Source of the DNA: Acidobacteriaceae bacterium
GTDB lineage: Bacteria; Acidobacteriota; Terriglobia; Terriglobales; Acidobacteriaceae
NCBI GenBank assembly: GCA_025355505.1
Contig: JANXZM010000089.1
Coordinates: 1 to 64,000 of the forward strand
DNA length: 64,000 nt
Direction of reading: 5' to 3'
Both the position numbers and the translations under genes were made by a program. Under the pieces are notes generated by a model, which was given only the letters and a program-made list of their open reading frames with translations, was not told the origin of the DNA and did no database searches. How positions within the stretch are numbered: position 1 is the stretch's first letter; each line of letters starts with the position of its first letter. Below, piece by piece: positions 14,372 through 22,715 of this stretch.

Positions 14372-15726
14372 ACGGGTCCCTTTCGATTGCTTTGAGCGCG
14401 CTCGCGGTGAGCCAGCAGGAGATCGCCACCACTTCCAACAACGTGGCCAACGCGAACACTCCCGGATTCTCCCGGCAGCGTCCGGTGTTGGCGGCAGGCG
14501 ACCCGGTGGTTGTGGGATCGTTGACCTTTGGCACTGGAGTAGTGCTGCAAAAAATCGCGAGCCTGCGGAGCCCCATCCTGGAAATCCAACTGAATCAGGA
14601 AACGCAGCAGCAGAGCAAGCTCGACACCTCGCTCGGGCAACTGCAACAACTTCAAACTCAGTTTGGCAGCGCCAGTTCCGGCATTGGCGCCGACATCAGC
14701 AACTTCTTTAACAGTCTGCAGCAGCTCGCTCCCGACCCGTCGAATCTGGCGTTGCGGCAGAGCGTGCTGACGGCGGCCGGCAAGCTGGCAACCGACTTCA
14801 ACACCATCGCCCACAGCCTTCAGACCCAGAGCGGCAATGTTGACCTGAACGTGGTTCAGTCGGTCAGCGAGGTGAATACGCTGACGGCGCAGATCGCCAG
14901 TGTCAACCGGCAGATCGGCAGTCTCCAGAACGCGCACCTGGACGCAAGCACGCTGGTGGACAGGCAGACCACGCTTATCCGGCAGCTTTCCGGGCTGGTG
15001 GACGTCTCGGTCATTCCGACCGATCAGGGCATCACGCTGGCGACTTCGAATGGGACGACGCTGGTATCGGGATCGCAGAGTTTCGCGCTCTCCACCCAGG
15101 CCGGGACCGGCGGCGTGCAGCACATCCTGGCGGGGACTCAGGACATCACAAGCTCGCTGACGGGTGGGAGTCTGGCCGGCTTGATTCAGATTCGCGACCA
15201 GGAAATTCCGAGTTTTGGGAGCAGTCTCGATCAACTGGCGGCGGGTCTTGCCACCAACCTCAACGCCGCCAATGCGAAGGGCATCGATCTAAATGGCAAC
15301 GCCGGCGGCAATCTATTCGCGCCTCCGCCCGCGGGCGGGGTGGGCGCGGCGGCCGCGTTGAGCGTCAGCATCGCCGATCCGGCGCTGATTGCCGCTAGTT
15401 CCGACGGCAGTACCGGCAGCAACGGGAATCTGGCCGTGCTCTCCGCGGTTGCCGATCAGGCCCTGGCCAATGGGCAGAGACCGATCGATTCCTATTCCAG
15501 CATCGTTTTTCAAGTGGGCAACACTACTTCCAACACCTCCGCCGATGCCAACGCCTCGAGCCTGATTCTGCAACAGTTGCAGGACCAGCGCGGGAGTATT
15601 TCCGGCGTATCGCTCGACGAAGAAGCAGCCAATCTCATCCAGTATCAGACCGCTTATCAGGCTGCTGCCCGCGTCGTCTCCACCGTCAACACCCTGCTTG
15701 ACGTTGCCGTAAACCTTGGAAAGTAG
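14359..15726 (+). CDS. flgK: Hook-associated protein FlgK (HAP1)
   Basis: FlgK joins hook to filament. The N-terminal D0 motif LSIALSALAVSQQEIATTSN then NVANANTPGFSRQRPVL and the C-terminal VSLDEEAANLIQYQTAYQAA with RVVSTVNTLLDVAVNLGK are diagnostic. At 455 residues it is short of the enterobacterial form (about 550), with a reduced middle domain. It starts inside the flgN end, indicating coupling, and flgL follows after 7 bases. Confidence 0.95.
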   Translation: MSGLNGSLSIALSALAVSQQEIATTSNNVANANTPGFSRQRPVLAAGDPVVVGSLTFGTGVVLQKIASLRSPILEIQLNQETQQQSKLDTSLGQLQQLQTQFGSASSGIGADISNFFNSLQQLAPDPSNLALRQSVLTAAGKLATDFNTIAHSLQTQSGNVDLNVVQSVSEVNTLTAQIASVNRQIGSLQNAHLDASTLVDRQTTLIRQLSGLVDVSVIPTDQGITLATSNGTTLVSGSQSFALSTQAGTGGVQHILAGTQDITSSLTGGSLAGLIQIRDQEIPSFGSSLDQLAAGLATNLNAANAKGIDLNGNAGGNLFAPPPAGGVGAAAALSVSIADPALIAASSDGSTGSNGNLAVLSAVADQALANGQRPIDSYSSIVFQVGNTTSNTSADANASSLILQQLQDQRGSISGVSLDEEAANLIQYQTAYQAAARVVSTVNTLLDVAVNLGK

Positions 15727-15733
15727 GTCATTG

Positions 15734-16621
15734 ATGCGCGTGAATCCGAATCCCCTGCCCGACCTGCTGGCGGCACTCAACCAGACAAAGCTGGCAACGC
15801 AACAGGCTTCGATCGAGATTGCGTCCGGCCAAAGCGTGAACCAGCCCTCCGACAATCCGACCGCCGCCGCCCTGCTGGTGGAGAACAACGATCAGGCTAC
15901 GTTCACCGCCGGTTATCTGCAGAGTCTCAATGCGGTTCAGGGCCAACTCTCTACCGCGGATTCGACGCTAAGTTCGGTCGTGACCGCGCTGCAACGAGCC
16001 ATCAGCCTCGGCGTCGAGGGCGGCAATGGCACGCTCTCCGATAGCGACCGGGCCGCAATCGCCAATGAACTGCAAGGCATTCAGAGCCAGCTGGTGTCGC
16101 TGGGCAACACTTCGTACCAGGGCCGCTTCGTATTCGCCGGGACCAATACGGGTACGCCGCCGTACGTGTTGGACAATGCCGCTGCTTCCGGCGTCCGCTA
16201 TGTGGGCAACAATGGCGTCAATCAGGTATCGATTGGCAGTGGATACAAGCTCGCCGTCAACCAGCCCGGATCGCAACTGTTTTCCGCAACCGGCAACGAC
16301 GTTTTTCTTGCCGTCAACAGCCTCATCCAGGCCCTGCAAACCAATACCGGCATTGGTGACGCCGTCACCGCAGTCGGCACCGCTTCCCGCTATATTTCGG
16401 CGCAGCGCGTATTTTATGGCAACGCGTCGAACCAGGCGCAGTCGCAGACCACTTACCTCAATACCGCCAAGCTTCAAATCAGCCAGCAGGCGAATACCCT
16501 CGGCGGCGCGGATCTGGCTGCCGCCGCCACCAGTCTCGCCCAAGCCGGGGTCGATACCCAGGCCACGCTGGCGACCATCAGCAAGCTCTCGCAGAATAAT
16601 CTCTTCAGTTACTTGAAGTAG
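15734..16621 (+). CDS. flgL: Hook-associated protein FlgL (HAP3)
   Basis: FlgL is the second hook-filament junction protein. It has 295 residues from ATG 15734. The flagellin-like N-terminus runs LNQTKLATQQASIEIASGQS with VNQPSDNPTAAALLVEN, then SLNAVQGQLSTADSTLSSVV. The GNTSYQGRFVFAGTNT segment near residue 130 is characteristic of FlgL. The C-terminus QAGVDTQATLATISKLSQNN is typical. A TTG at 15716 is in frame, but it overlaps the flgK end and ATG fits better. It is the last gene of this operon; a strong hairpin follows. Confidence 0.92.
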   Translation: MRVNPNPLPDLLAALNQTKLATQQASIEIASGQSVNQPSDNPTAAALLVENNDQATFTAGYLQSLNAVQGQLSTADSTLSSVVTALQRAISLGVEGGNGTLSDSDRAAIANELQGIQSQLVSLGNTSYQGRFVFAGTNTGTPPYVLDNAAASGVRYVGNNGVNQVSIGSGYKLAVNQPGSQLFSATGNDVFLAVNSLIQALQTNTGIGDAVTAVGTASRYISAQRVFYGNASNQAQSQTTYLNTAKLQISQQANTLGGADLAAAATSLAQAGVDTQATLATISKLSQNNLFSYLK

Positions 16622-16645
16622 GGCGAAAGAACATCGAGTCATTCC

Positions 16646-16687
16646 ATCATTGAGGGATTGAATTCAAGGACTCAATCCCTCAATGAT
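16646..16687. terminator. 16-bp stem hairpin between flgL and fliT (GAATTCAA-type, copy 2)
   Basis: The 16 bases 16646-16661 pair perfectly with 16672-16687 around the loop ATTCAAGGAC. It lies between convergent genes and could stop transcription both ways, though there is no T-run. The loop and flanks resemble the hairpin at 7075-7116, so it may be a member of a dispersed repeat family. Confidence 0.6.
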
Positions 16688-16702
16688 CCAATGATTCAAT
16701 GT

Positions 16703-17068
16703 TTAAAGCGTTTTCTTGCTGGTTCGAGCCCAGGCCGCTGCGGCTGCTACGTGGGTTTGCGCCGTTTCAAGCCGCAACTTCTCGGCCAGCAGGTTCCCGT
16801 GCAGGCCGGGCAGGAAATGCTTCAGCTTTTCCAGGTTGCCGAGGTATTCGAGCGACTCTTTTTTAAGCGCCACCGCGGCTTCGGAATGTGGCGACGGACG
16901 CCGCAAACATTCCGCTGCCCGCAGAATTTCGCTGAGTAAGCCAGCAAAGTCCTGAGGCCTGATGGTCGAACAGTGTTTTTGTTCAGGACGGAGACGAATC
17001 AACGCGGAACGCAGATTGTGATTCACCTGCTGCAAGGTTTCGAGCGCATCCGGCGGCATCGGCATCAT
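16703..17068 (-). CDS. Putative FliT-like flagellar chaperone
   Basis: This 121-residue, mostly helical protein (ALETLQQVNHNLRSALIRLR near residue 8, then PQDFAGLLSEILRAAECL and LEYLGNLEKLKHFLPG) directly follows fliS with an ATGA overlap at 17065-17068. That is the position of FliT in many flagellar operons. FliT regulates FliD export. Sequence similarity is weak, so the name is an inference from place, size and helix content. The longer open frame up to 17191 overlaps fliS in another frame and is not credible. Confidence 0.55.
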   Translation of the reverse strand: MMPMPPDALETLQQVNHNLRSALIRLRPEQKHCSTIRPQDFAGLLSEILRAAECLRRPSPHSEAAVALKKESLEYLGNLEKLKHFLPGLHGNLLAEKLRLETAQTHVAAAAAWARTSKKTL

Positions 17069-17532
17069 CCCTGCCAGTCCACGCGCACACGATCGGACTC
17101 GTGGTCGGTGGCAGCGGAAGCAGACACGCCGGCGGTGGTCATTGCGGCGGTTGCGACCGATGGCTTCTCCGCTCGATCCACCTCGATCCATGCTTCGCGC
17201 ACCGCCAGCAAGTCCGTGATCTGCTGGCCGAGCCCTGCTTTCGAAGGATGGAATTGCACCTGGACGAGATTTTGGCGCAGGACGTTATAAAAATGGTCGA
17301 GATCCTTGGCGACCTTGCCTCCGTTGGCAAAATCCAGCGGCGACTGCAGATGCCCGATGACCAGAATCGCGTGGTTGATTCGCTTGGTGCGCAGCTCAAT
17401 GTCGTTCTGCTCCAACGCCTGAAGGGCCTGCCTCAGGTCTTGCACCAGCTGTTCATAGAGCAAGACGACCAGGCGTACGGCAGTGGCGCCGCGTACGTCG
17501 TTTTCGCGATAGGCGGTGCGAGGGTTTGTCAT
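17065..17532 (-). CDS. fliS: Flagellar export chaperone FliS
   Basis: FliS binds the flagellin C-terminus in the cytoplasm. The 155-residue protein opens with AYRENDVRGATAVRLVVLLY followed by EQLVQDLRQALQAL, then RINHAILVIGHLQSPLDFAN and the C-terminal helix. This is the usual FliS pattern (Y...V..A....LV.MLYD). A Thr/Ala/Val-rich tail of about 35 residues beyond the fold is extra. It lies 5 bases after fliD and overlaps the next gene. Confidence 0.9.
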   Translation of the reverse strand: MTNPRTAYRENDVRGATAVRLVVLLYEQLVQDLRQALQALEQNDIELRTKRINHAILVIGHLQSPLDFANGGKVAKDLDHFYNVLRQNLVQVQFHPSKAGLGQQITDLLAVREAWIEVDRAEKPSVATAAMTTAGVSASAATDHESDRVRVDWQG

Positions 17533-17537
17533 GGTTA

Positions 17538-18968
17538 TTATCCTGTGGACGAGCCGGTATTGGGCGCCGTGTTGTTGGACCTGTTCGACGTGACAGAATA
17601 GTTGCCGTTGAGGGCGCCAATCTCCGCCGTGACCGTCAACAGAAGCGACGGGTAGGCTTCAAGGGTCGCATTGACCTGCGCGTACAGCAGGGTCAATGTC
17701 TTTTGTTGCGCGACCAGGCGATCCTGCAAATTGGCGATCTGGGTGGTTAGAGCCCTCTGCTGAGCCTTGTTTCCGGCAATATCGAGGGTCACGATGCCAT
17801 CGGTTGGATCCGTCAGGCTGAAGAGGTCATTGCTAAAATTGTTGGCAAATCCAGTACCCGAAACATTCGCAAAAAAGTTCTGCACCGCGCTTGGGTTTGA
17901 GGCGAGCACATTGCTGAGCGCGGGGTGGATATCGGTCGCGGTTTGGTTCACCGTCAGAGTTCCATCATTGTTCAAGTCGATGCCCAACGAGGCCAGGTTG
18001 ACCAGTCCGCTGTTTCCCGTAACCGCGTAGGTCACGTTATTGAGCAAACTAGACTGTAATGAGCGCAGGGTGCTGTCGCCACCGAGCGGCCCTTCGGTGT
18101 TGGTGGCTGGATTCACCGTGAACTGGGTGTTGATAATGCCAACCACCGAGTTATAGGCGTTCACGAAGCTGTTAATCGCCGCGGTAGCTTGGGTCGCATC
18201 GGGTCCCACAGTGAGTTGCACTTGCGTTGCCGGCGCGGCGCTGGCCAGATTCAGCGTAACCCCGGCAATCGCTCCGGTTACGGTGTTGGTGGCGCTGCTA
18301 AGCGGTACGCCATCAATAGTCAGAGTTGCGTTGGTTCCGCCAACCGGCGCATTGAAGGTCAGGCTGGTGGTATTGCTGGTAATAGCCAACGCTCCTGGGA
18401 TGCCGCTGGACTGGCTATAAAAGGCCAGTCGCGCCCCGCCCGCATCGGTCACGACGCTGGCCGTGACTCCCAATTTCTGGGTGTTTATGTAACTTGCCAA
18501 TGTGTTGAGAGTGTCATTGCTTCCCGCAGTAATGGAAATGTCATGAGTCACGCCACTCGCCCCGCCGATTTGCAGTTGAATGTCTCCGGGCGAAAATGAT
18601 GTGTTGCCGTCTGTCAGCGGATCGGTATAGAGCGTGCCTGTGGTTGCGAGATTGGACACTACGATCTGATGGATGCCCGGCAAGGCGGAAGTTTGGGCAC
18701 TGGCAGTCAGGATGCCAGTTGCAGAGGAGGTTGCCGACTGCGAAGACAGGGGTCCGTTGGGATTCGCGAGCGAGATCGCCGCCGCCGCTAAATTGGTGAG
18801 GTTGTCGTTAAGCCCTGCCAGCAACCCGGCTTGGGTGGATAGATCCGTTTGCTGGTTCTGCCAGATGGTTAGCGGGCCGGTTTCCCGGCTCAGAATCGCG
18901 TTCACCACCGACTTCACGTCAATGCCATTGCCGTTCAGCAGCGCCGCGGCATTAAAGCTTACTCCCAT
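17538..18968 (-). CDS. fliD: Flagellar hook-associated protein 2 / filament cap FliD
   Basis: FliD caps the filament and folds flagellin at the tip. The N-terminal SGNGIDVKSVV-type segment (GNGIDVKSVVNAILSRETGP) and LTIWQNQQTDLSTQAGLLAG match the family. The middle has the beta-rich FliD_C region (GVTLNLASAAPATQVQLTVG), and the C-terminal helices include LTTQIANLQDRLVAQQKTLT. At 476 residues its length is normal. The start overlaps flaG by 17 bases. The order fliC-flaG-fliD-fliS-fliT is conserved. Confidence 0.93.
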   Translation of the reverse strand: MGVSFNAAALLNGNGIDVKSVVNAILSRETGPLTIWQNQQTDLSTQAGLLAGLNDNLTNLAAAAISLANPNGPLSSQSATSSATGILTASAQTSALPGIHQIVVSNLATTGTLYTDPLTDGNTSFSPGDIQLQIGGASGVTHDISITAGSNDTLNTLASYINTQKLGVTASVVTDAGGARLAFYSQSSGIPGALAITSNTTSLTFNAPVGGTNATLTIDGVPLSSATNTVTGAIAGVTLNLASAAPATQVQLTVGPDATQATAAINSFVNAYNSVVGIINTQFTVNPATNTEGPLGGDSTLRSLQSSLLNNVTYAVTGNSGLVNLASLGIDLNNDGTLTVNQTATDIHPALSNVLASNPSAVQNFFANVSGTGFANNFSNDLFSLTDPTDGIVTLDIAGNKAQQRALTTQIANLQDRLVAQQKTLTLLYAQVNATLEAYPSLLLTVTAEIGALNGNYSVTSNRSNNTAPNTGSSTG

Positions 18969-19353
18969 GGTTGTTCCCCTCTCCCTTCACGACTGCGGCC
19001 GAAGCCGCGTCTGAAGTTGAAACGTTGCCCCTCGAAGCAATTTGTTGCAGCAATTCCAGAGTCTGGTGGATGCCGCGGAGCTGCTCGGCGCTGGGCACTT
19101 GCAGGACCAAGTTCCCCGATTGCTTGTCTAAGACTTGGTAAATCACAATGCCATCTTCTGCCGTATCCAACTGCACTTTGACTTCATGTTCCGGGATTAT
19201 GAGTGGAACGAAAGCACTTTGTGCTGTGGCAATTTCCGTCTTTGGGATATTTCCCGAAGCGGCACTGGGCGGGGGAGACGCAACGTGCACCTTTTTCTCA
19301 GGAGTCTGACGCTCAATCCCAGCCGAACTGGCCTGCACCGGATCAACGGTCAT
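18952..19353 (-). CDS. flaG: FlaG family protein
   Basis: FlaG proteins affect filament length. The 133-residue protein has a disordered, Pro/Ser-rich first half and the FlaG core VKVQLDTAEDGIVIYQVLDK then SGNLVLQVPSAEQLRGIHQT. A short Ser/Ala-rich tail follows. It lies between the flagellin gene and fliD, as in many flagellates, and overlaps fliD. Confidence 0.85.
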   Translation of the reverse strand: MTVDPVQASSAGIERQTPEKKVHVASPPPSAASGNIPKTEIATAQSAFVPLIIPEHEVKVQLDTAEDGIVIYQVLDKQSGNLVLQVPSAEQLRGIHQTLELLQQIASRGNVSTSDAASAAVVKGEGNNHGSKL

Positions 19354-19385
19354 AACTCACCTATTTTTTCTGTAAAAAATCGAAA

Positions 19386-19408
19386 GGAGGCGGCATCAAA
19401 CCGCCTCC
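19386..19408 (-). terminator. Intrinsic terminator of the flagellin gene
   Basis: On the minus strand GGAGGCGG, a 7-base loop and CCGCCTCC make a perfect 8-bp stem followed by TTTCGATTTTTT. It starts 14 bases after the flagellin stop (19423) and before flaG, so most transcripts probably end with flagellin alone. Confidence 0.85.
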
Positions 19409-19422
19409 CTTCGAGGCAATGT

Positions 19423-21369
19423 TTACTGAAGCAGCTTAAGCACAAGCTGCTGCTGTTGGTTGGCCTGAGCCAGAGAGGAAATTCCGGTCTGTTCCAGGAT
19501 GGAAAACTTCGCCAGGGTTGCCACCGTGGAAGGAATATCGGCGGCTCGGACACCGTCTTCAGCACCCGTCAGATTCTGCACCTGGTTGGTGATGACGCCG
19601 GCGGCACTCTGCAAGCGGTTGACGGTTGCGCCAATGGTGCCGCGCAGTGCGGCAACCGATTGGATGGCGGTGTTGATGGTTGCCAGCGCCGCAGTGGCGT
19701 CGGCAATGTTTGACAGGTCGTTTACCGATCCGGCCGTGCCATTCGCCAGGTTCGCAGCACCGAAGGTGTTGGCCGCCCCCGTTGCCGATGTGCCGATACC
19801 GTTACCGGCAGTGCCTTTAGCGACGGCGGTGAATACGACCGACGTTGCCGTGGCCGCTGCCGTGGCAGAGGTGTTGGCAACCGTGGGACTTCCGTAGCTA
19901 GCACCCGCGCCGCTGCCACCGTTGACAGCATTCGCCAGGTTGGTAAGGCTGGCAGCTTCCGTGGCGCCCACCAAAACCTCATTTGCCGTGGGCGTGCTGC
20001 TTAGCGAAGCTACGAAGCTGTAGGTTTGCGAGCCCACCGTCACCGTGTTGCCCGCGGTGGCCGACGGAGCCGCTCCGGCATTGACGCCTCCAGTGAAATC
20101 CAGGCTGGCGAAACTGCCAGTGCTAGCTACCCCAGAGATAAAGTTGCCACCGGTGCCGGCGACATTAGCGGAGAAGGCGAGCGTGGTTCCCGTAACTGCT
20201 CCCGCCGTGACGTTGGCATTTTGTGAAGTAGTGCTGCTGTAGTTACCCCCACCAGAGCCGTTGACGGCAGCTTTTAGATTCGTCAGACCGGTCGCTTCGC
20301 TGCTGCTGATCACCTCGTTTGCCGTCGCGGTTGTGCTGACGGCAGCCACGAAGGTATAGGTTTTGCCACCAACTGTTACCGTGTCGCCAGCGGTGCCGCC
20401 AGCCGTATTTCCGGCGCCGGTAAAATTCGCCGAAGACGCAACAGCGGTGCCGTTTCCGGCGGTGCCATTCACCCTGGCATTGAGAACGACTGTGGTTGCA
20501 GTAGAGGTCGCTGTCACTTTCGCGTTGGCGACGGTTGGGGACCCATACGCAACTCCGGCGCCACCAGACGTGGTGTTGACCGCAGCCGCCAGATTCGCCA
20601 AGCTTTCCTGTTCGCTGGCGCCGACCTTAACTTCATTTGCCAAGCCACCGCTGCCACTAAGTGCCGTCACGAATGTGTAGACTTGGCCATTGATCGTTGT
20701 AGTGTCGAGGTTGGCGTGGGTGCCACTGGTGGTTAGAGTAAGGGTGCTAACTGCGGATGCAGCGAATGCGCCTCCGGTCAGCGTGTTGGTGGCAGCGACG
20801 GCAGCCGAGCCCGCCGCCTGGGACAGGGTTCCGGTGGCGGCAACCGCTCCCCCTAAGCTGAGGTCCGTGGAGGACAACGCACCGGTTGTCACACCGATCA
20901 GACTGTTGCTGGTGGAACCGGAATCGCTCAAGAAGACATTGAGAGTATTCGCGGTGAACACCTGCCCACCGTTGTAATTTGTCTTGGAACCGACGCGGTC
21001 GATTTCCGCTTTGATGGCGGTAAATTCGGCGTTCAGCGCGACGCGTTGCGGATCGGACACCGTACCCGTTGCCGCTTCAGTAGCGATGGTAACGGCGCGG
21101 TTGAGCAGTGTGGTCACCGCAGCCAGCGAGCCATCCGCCACCTGCAGTTCGCCAACGCCGTCGTTAGCGTTCCGGGCGGATTGGGTAAGGGCTGTAATGT
21201 TAGCGTGCAAACCGTCAGCGATTGCCAGGCCGGCAGCGTCATCCGCGCCACTGTTGATGCGCGACCCGGATGAGAGTTGGAAGAGGGCTTTCTGCAGATT
21301 GCCATTGGTAATCGTCAATTGGTTCTGCGCGGCCAGTGATGCGATGTTATTTAATACACTGAGTGCCAT
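19423..21369 (-). CDS. fliC: Flagellin with three tandem repeats in the variable region
   Basis: The filament subunit, 648 residues. Terminal D0/D1 domains are canonical: SVLNNIASLAAQNQLTITNG and LSSGSRINSGADDAAGLAIA at the N-terminus, and IQSVAALRGTIGATVNRLQS to SSLAQANQQQQLVLKLLQ at the C-terminus. Between about residues 223 and 540 lie three diverged copies of a module of about 100 residues. Each contains VTVGGKTYTFVAAV-like and TANEVLVGATEAASLTNLAN-like strands followed by a GTAGN-type turn. The module recalls repeats in phage tail and adhesin proteins, from memory. A sigma-28-type promoter lies about 100 bases upstream and a terminator downstream. Confidence 0.93.
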   Translation of the reverse strand: MALSVLNNIASLAAQNQLTITNGNLQKALFQLSSGSRINSGADDAAGLAIADGLHANITALTQSARNANDGVGELQVADGSLAAVTTLLNRAVTIATEAATGTVSDPQRVALNAEFTAIKAEIDRVGSKTNYNGGQVFTANTLNVFLSDSGSTSNSLIGVTTGALSSTDLSLGGAVAATGTLSQAAGSAAVAATNTLTGGAFAASAVSTLTLTTSGTHANLDTTTINGQVYTFVTALSGSGGLANEVKVGASEQESLANLAAAVNTTSGGAGVAYGSPTVANAKVTATSTATTVVLNARVNGTAGNGTAVASSANFTGAGNTAGGTAGDTVTVGGKTYTFVAAVSTTATANEVISSSEATGLTNLKAAVNGSGGGNYSSTTSQNANVTAGAVTGTTLAFSANVAGTGGNFISGVASTGSFASLDFTGGVNAGAAPSATAGNTVTVGSQTYSFVASLSSTPTANEVLVGATEAASLTNLANAVNGGSGAGASYGSPTVANTSATAAATATSVVFTAVAKGTAGNGIGTSATGAANTFGAANLANGTAGSVNDLSNIADATAALATINTAIQSVAALRGTIGATVNRLQSAAGVITNQVQNLTGAEDGVRAADIPSTVATLAKFSILEQTGISSLAQANQQQQLVLKLLQ

Positions 21370-21469
21370 TGAATTGCTCCTTGTTGGTTCCGATTAGGGA
21401 TCCGTCCCCGAAACCTTCCCGGAGCTCGTTCCGTTTGTCCTGCGGAACCCAATTGCGCTTCACTTTGGT

Positions 21470-21496
21470 TCATCGGCTAGCCACGCCCGAGCTTTA
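21470..21496 (-). promoter_or_regulatory. Sigma-28-type promoter of flagellin
   Basis: Reading the minus strand, TAAAGCTC (21496-21489), 11 bases, then GCCGATGA (21477-21470). Core bases and spacing match the FliA consensus. The predicted start is about 94 bases before the flagellin ATG. No FliA promoter of similar quality was found for the divergent flbD. Confidence 0.7.
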
Positions 21497-21627
21497 TTTC
21501 CACAGGTACCAACCGGCCTAGACCCTAGGTAACCTGCCTGCTTTGCGCTCCTCTCTCCCCGCCCTCGCCCTTTCTGCCGATCTTTATTGATGAAGCCTTG
21601 TAAGCGGCGGGCCTTGTTCGGTCCAGA

Positions 21628-21663
21628 AGCTAAACACCAGGAGCCAAACACCAGGAGCTAAAC
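21628..21663 (+). repeat. Tandem repeat carrying duplicated ribosome binding sites before flbD
   Basis: AGCTAAACACCAGG (21628-21641) is followed by AGCCAAACACCAGG (21642-21655) and a partial third copy that runs into the flbD ATG. Each full unit ends in CAGGAG, so two Shine-Dalgarno-like sites lie 14 bases apart; the second is at proper distance. Confidence 0.75.
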
Positions 21664-21924
21664 ATGATCCAGCTCACCCGCCTCAACCAGCACCCGCTGG
21701 TCGTCAATTCCGACTTGATCAAGCTGGTCGAGCAGGCCCCCGATACCGTCATCACTCTGGTGAGTGGCGAGAAAATTGTCGTTCGGGAAAGCGCCCAGGA
21801 GGTCCTCGAACGCGTGGTACAGTTCCGCCGCGCGGTGCTGCAAGGGACCGTGCTCTGGTCGGACACCGGTTCCACCCACCCTCCCGTCCTTGAGGGCGAC
21901 GGCCACCCGGCCGGCGAGAAATAG
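21664..21924 (+). CDS. flbD: FlbD/SwrD family flagellar protein
   Basis: The 86-residue protein begins MIQLTRLNQHPLVVNSDLIK then LVEQAPDTVITLVSGEKIVV, the core of the small FlbD (SwrD) family found before motA in many bacteria and linked to stator function or swarming torque. It is not the Caulobacter transcription factor of the same name. A 20-residue tail beyond the family core is Pro/Gly-rich. motA follows after 8 bases. Confidence 0.85.
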   Translation: MIQLTRLNQHPLVVNSDLIKLVEQAPDTVITLVSGEKIVVRESAQEVLERVVQFRRAVLQGTVLWSDTGSTHPPVLEGDGHPAGEK

Positions 21925-21932
21925 GAGCCCGC

Positions 21933-22715
21933 GTGGATAAGGCAACCTTTGTCGGTCTGGTGCTGGCTATCGGCGGCACCCTGCTCGGCTTGATGCTGGA
22001 GGGAGGAAATCTCGGCCAGGTGCTCCAGCCCACCGCCGCCATGATCGTTTTCGGCGGCACGCTGGGCGCGATCCTCATTCAGTACCCCTTACCGGTGGCG
22101 CTGAGCGCGTTCCGGCGGCTGGCGCAGGTGTTTGTCGAGCCCCAACAGAATGCGCAGTCCACGGTCGAACTTCTTGTCAATTACGCGAACCAGGCGCGGC
22201 GGGAAGGCATCATCTCACTCGACAAAGAACTCGCGGCCATCCATGAACCTTTTCTGCGCCGCGCCCTCATGTTGGCGGTCGATGGAACCGACCCGCATGA
22301 TCTCCGCAAGATCATGGAGCTCGAACTGGACAACAAAGAAGAACAGGAAGAAAAAATTCCCCAGCTCTTCGAATCGGCGGGCGGATTTTCTCCCACCATT
22401 GGAATCATCGGGGCCGTGCTCGGTTTGATCCAAGTCATGCAGCACCTGGACAAAATCGACGAAGTCGGAAAAGGGATTGCCGTCGCCTTCGTGGCCACCC
22501 TCTACGGAGTGGGCGCCGCCAACCTCATATTGTTGCCGTGCGCTGGAAAATTAAAAATTCGCATCCGCGACGAGCAGATCATCCGCGAAATGACGATCGA
22601 GGGCGTAGTTTCCATCCTTGAAGGAATGAACCCCCGCATGTTGCGGGAGAAGCTTCTGGGGTTCCTTACCGAGGCCCGCAAGCCCGCCGAGGATGAGGAG
22701 GAGTCCAACGTATGA
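21933..22715 (+). CDS. motA: Flagellar motor stator protein MotA
   Basis: MotA is the proton-channel stator subunit. The 260-residue protein has four membrane helices: residues about 3-22, 32-50, 148-170 and 180-200. GLVLAIGGTLLGLMLEGGNL at the N-terminus, the cytoplasmic loop with RREGIISLDKELAAI and the PTIGIIGAVLGLIQVMQHLD segment are MotA/TolQ hallmarks. It starts with GTG at 21933 and overlaps motB by four bases (ATGA), giving coupled stator synthesis. Confidence 0.94.
   Translation: MDKATFVGLVLAIGGTLLGLMLEGGNLGQVLQPTAAMIVFGGTLGAILIQYPLPVALSAFRRLAQVFVEPQQNAQSTVELLVNYANQARREGIISLDKELAAIHEPFLRRALMLAVDGTDPHDLRKIMELELDNKEEQEEKIPQLFESAGGFSPTIGIIGAVLGLIQVMQHLDKIDEVGKGIAVAFVATLYGVGAANLILLPCAGKLKIRIRDEQIIREMTIEGVVSILEGMNPRMLREKLLGFLTEARKPAEDEEESNV

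Noticed and set aside
16720-16745. GGTTCGAGCCC as a possible tRNA T-arm
   Set aside because: No acceptor stem, anticodon arm or terminal CCA around it; it lies inside the fliT-like gene.
21576-21583. GCCGATCT upstream of flbD as a sigma-28 -10 element
   Set aside because: The bases 11 upstream (CCCCGCCC) bear no resemblance to TAAAG, so no promoter is called.
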